From: Bimuria novae-zelandiae CBS 107.79
Taxonomy: Eukaryota; Ascomycota; Dothideomycetes; Pleosporales; Didymosphaeriaceae
Length of the DNA stretch: 64,000 bases
Direction: 5' to 3'
Assembly (NCBI GenBank): GCA_010015655.1
Contig: ML976661.1
Span: 164,050 to 228,049 of the forward strand
Shown here: positions 61,615 to 64,000 of the stretch, piece after piece
Layout: each line of letters begins with the position of its first letter
How positions within the stretch are numbered: the first letter of the stretch is position 1
The notes under the pieces: model-generated
Told to the model about the DNA's origin: nothing
Seen by the model: the letters and a program-made list of their open reading frames with translations, nothing else
The model's database searches: none
Program-made: the position numbers and the translations under genes

Positions 61615-62991
61615 CTAATCTCCCCAGGGCCTATAAATATTGTCTGGAGCCTTTGTCACATCCGATCGAACTTCTGCCGTCCTATCTACGAAAATGCCGT
61701 TCCAAGGAGACGCAACCTTGCTACCACTCTGGTGAAGGTCTAGATTCGCAAGCACAATGCTCTCTTCTTCCGCCCCAGCGTCCAAGATGCGCGAAACAAA
61801 CTCGGAATCCTTCATTCTCCCGAACTTACTCCAAGACTTATCCATCTTTGATTTGGGGGAAGATACACCTTTCTCATGTGATGGGTATTGAGCCTGTTCG
61901 ACATGATTCCACCGATCTCGGATGAATCTAGGTAGTTGGCCGTAAAGCGGCTTCAGACAAACGAGACATGCGGCGCAGAAGTACATCCCAGCTTCTACCA
62001 CCGTCCACACAAGTAGTAGTGCACTCGTCCCTACAGCAGTCAGACATGGTGCATACCGGCATAAAGCGCTAGGGTAACTTACATGTAGGATCTGGTGGGT
62101 CCGTTTTCAGTGCAATGAAGAACTCCGCTGCTCTCGTGCAAGATGCTACTAGGCCACTATATGGAGATGGGTCAGGGTCCATAATTTCAAGCATGACCGA
62201 GATACTTACACGCTACCTGTCAAGCAAACAAACCAGATGCCAAACTTTTTAGCCTGGGTCACTTTCAAAGTGAAGATAGTTGGAAGCGGAATTATTAGTA
62301 TCGCTATATCCGCTACGATGTTTGGAAAGTTTGACAATTTCCACCACAGCGTAACGTTGAAGCAACGCCCTTCAATGGACTTATTCCAGATAAACTCAAG
62401 TGGCATGCATTCGAGATTGGCCGTTATGAGGAATGCCAAACAGTTGCCGACAAGATATGCCACCACTGCCCAGCACAGCCGTCTTGTATTTCGGGACGTG
62501 AATATGCGAAGATACAGCATTACGACCGAGACTCGGGGGAGGGTGTGGGAAGTAGTGTAGAACTAGTCCATAATATATATGCGCAAGTTCCAGACCTCCA
62601 ATTTGTGTGGGTCTTCGGCGAGTACGACCGGCAAGTGGCGCCCTATACCAGCCCGCGGGATGGCGACTACGTTATCGTCAGCTGCTGCTATTTGTACAAT
62701 TATGTTTTCGGAAGACTCACCATAAAGTAGGATGCAGAGCCCAAGGAAGAAAATATAAGACGGAATGAGGAGTACATCGTCCCAACCACGCTCTGCTCGC
62801 GTAAGATTACGAGCATAGAGACGAAATCACAGTAGCACTGTTCCTAAAATGAGCATGGTAGTAATTGCAGCATATACATGGCTCGAGGTGTTACCTTCAA
62901 CATATCCTGAAGGATATTCCGATGTAAGCGTTTTGTCCGCCAGGGTAGCTGGTGGGAATCCTCCCTTAGACAGAAAATGTGTTTCCGTCAT
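61615..62991 (-). pseudogene. SAT4-type rhodopsin-domain membrane protein with two in-frame stops
   Basis: ATG at 62991 (MTETHFLSKGGFPPATLADK). Four exons can be traced, with junctions at LLYG|GRHLPVVLA, SV|GLVASCTRAAEFF and DPT|WTSALLLVWTVVEAG. Membrane segments: HVYAAITTMLILGTVLL, VLLIPSYIFFLGLCILLYG, FYTTSHTLPRVSVVMLYLRIF-type, LCWAVVAYLVGNCLAFLI, IVADIAILIIPLPTIF, and SALLLVWTVVEAGMYFCAAC. This is the fungal SAT4/rhodopsin-like family of integral membrane proteins, often near secondary-metabolite genes. A TGA at 62827-62829 (between LL and FRLYAR) and a TAG at 62563-62565 (before FYTTS) interrupt otherwise aligned frames. The C-terminal cytoplasmic tail is intact. Inactive unless both are sequence errors. 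Confidence 0.78.
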
Positions 62992-63156
62992 GATGGGATA
63001 TACGGGAAAGAGCCAAGAAAAAGTGTTCTCGGTTGTTTAAGCTCAGCTGCAGAAAATTGAATGTGTGAATTCTGTTTTGGGGGGGCGGGTGGTGAATACG
63101 AAGCCTTGTCTTTGGAAGTTGGAGCCAGCCTCGCCACATGATTTCGAAAGCTCATA
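62992..63156. other. Intergenic
   Basis: Short spacer upstream of the rhodopsin-domain pseudogene. It contains a G-run (GGGGGG) near 63080. No gene. Confidence 0.5.
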
Positions 63157-63477
63157 TTACGACTCAACCTCACAGTCCCATTCAAAGGCTGCTGCATAGA
63201 AGCTCGGTTCAATGGCCATCTCTGTCTCGGTCACCGAAACACGTTTGGAATTGTGTGTTCTGCCGGAGATCAGATTTGGTATATGCCACGAGCCAACGTT
63301 CAGAACCGGTGTGACTGTCGTTGGCTTTCTCGGCTTTGACCTAGAACCGGTGTAAAGGTACGAGCGTTTGTGGAAAACAGGCTCATAGAATCCGACGGGC
63401 TGGTCCGTAGTCAGAAAGCACCAAATCGTTGTGAGCGCAATGTAAAGTTCGTGGATATACGTAATGGCGTAGTCCAT
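63157..63477 (-). CDS. Possible small hypothetical protein
   Basis: 106 codons from ATG 63477 (MDYAITYIHELYIALTTIWC). The N-terminal 25 residues could be a weak hydrophobic helix. The middle is basic and Thr-rich (SRSKPRKPTTVTPVLNVGSW), and the C-terminus ends AAFEWDCEVES. No family recognised; may be gene debris like its neighbour. Confidence 0.3.
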   Translation of the reverse strand: MDYAITYIHELYIALTTIWCFLTTDQPVGFYEPVFHKRSYLYTGSRSKPRKPTTVTPVLNVGSWHIPNLISGRTHNSKRVSVTETEMAIEPSFYAAAFEWDCEVES

Positions 63478-64000
63478 GCATTGAGTCTTAGTCGCTCGAG
63501 TTAAACTGCGGCGTAGTAGGTGTGGGAACCTCGCTTTCAATAGGTTGTCTTGGAGTTCGCTTTGTAGATCGTCAATGTAAGATACTGCATCCTTTTACGC
63601 TTTGGGCCTACCCCTTCACTACCTTTGGCTTGCTTCACAATAATATAACTCAGGTAAACATCGTTATATCCGGATGGATAATCTTACCTGCAGGTAGCTG
63701 CACTCTCTACTACGCCGCGCTTATGCATAACGCCTATGGCGTTTCGGCTCGCCTTCGTATTTAGCCGTTCCCTCTTGATAAAGCTTTTCAAGGGTCTCAA
63801 GCATTTTTGGGACCTAGCACGTCGGGCTGGTGGTGTACCAGGTTCGCGCCGCCCCGAGAACTGCCCGAGAGGAATTCAGGGACTCTGAAAGTCCCACTCC
63901 GAGACTGTTCAACTGTGAGCTCATTCCAGCTTGCTACCTGCTCTACCATATTCTAAATAATCATTTCTTCACTGAAACCCACAGAGCCCGAACAAGAGAA
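63478..64000. other. Right-edge region
   Basis: About 520 bp to the right edge with only short frames. Nothing supported. Confidence 0.5.

Noticed and set aside
1..64000. CRISPR arrays, bacterial operons or ribosomal RNA genes
   Set aside because: No regularly spaced direct repeats of CRISPR type and no rRNA-like sequence; introns and gene content are eukaryotic.

Overview
The window looks like nuclear DNA of a filamentous ascomycete, most likely a Dothideomycete. The basis is short GT-AG introns of about 45-95 bp with CTAAC-type branch sites, fungal gene families (CENP-Q/Fta7, ERT1/AcuK, Spo22/Zip4, Bna3, sedolisin, SAT4-type rhodopsin-domain and WSC/CFEM proteins), an ascomycete-type U6 snRNA, and AT-rich transposon interiors of the kind left by repeat-induced point mutation (RIP). 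The class assignment is inference.

Layout. 0-8 kb: a Utp12/NUC189-domain protein followed by four intronless, unrecognised, polar ORFs. 8.7-10.6 kb: a secreted sedolisin on the minus strand. 12-13.6 kb: a decayed tandem-WSC surface protein. 14.6-30.6 kb is a gene-dense core: RING-CH membrane ligase, coiled-coil protein, Hsp70-like ATPase, CENP-Q, the ERT1/AcuK zinc-cluster factor, the meiotic TPR protein Spo22/Zip4 and a GNAT acetyltransferase. 31-35.6 kb holds two genes, an FAD monooxygenase and an OTT_1508-deaminase/MYND protein, each broken by exactly three in-frame TAG codons. 36-44.3 kb is repeat-rich: an hAT-like MITE with an 8-bp target duplication, a complete 5.57-kb Ty1/copia element with 196-bp LTRs, and a possible second MITE. 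44.65-48.3 kb is housekeeping again: U6 snRNA, Bna3 and Mgs1. 48.9-53 kb carries two DNA transposons, a RIP-degenerate pogo/Fot1 element with perfect 70-bp ends and an undamaged Tc1/mariner element. 55-63 kb holds a secreted protein with one frameshift, ADE4, an internally deleted SDR and a rhodopsin-domain pseudogene.

The main story is recent gene loss next to active transposition. The copia element and the mariner element each sit inside a gene. In both cases, ignoring the element and one copy of its target duplication gives back an open reading frame whose exon lengths sum to a multiple of three. The copia and pogo elements share an odd architecture: ruined AT-rich interiors between nearly perfect ends. 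This suggests movement in trans after RIP. Most other broken genes carry in-frame TAG codons at CpA-to-TpA compatible positions.
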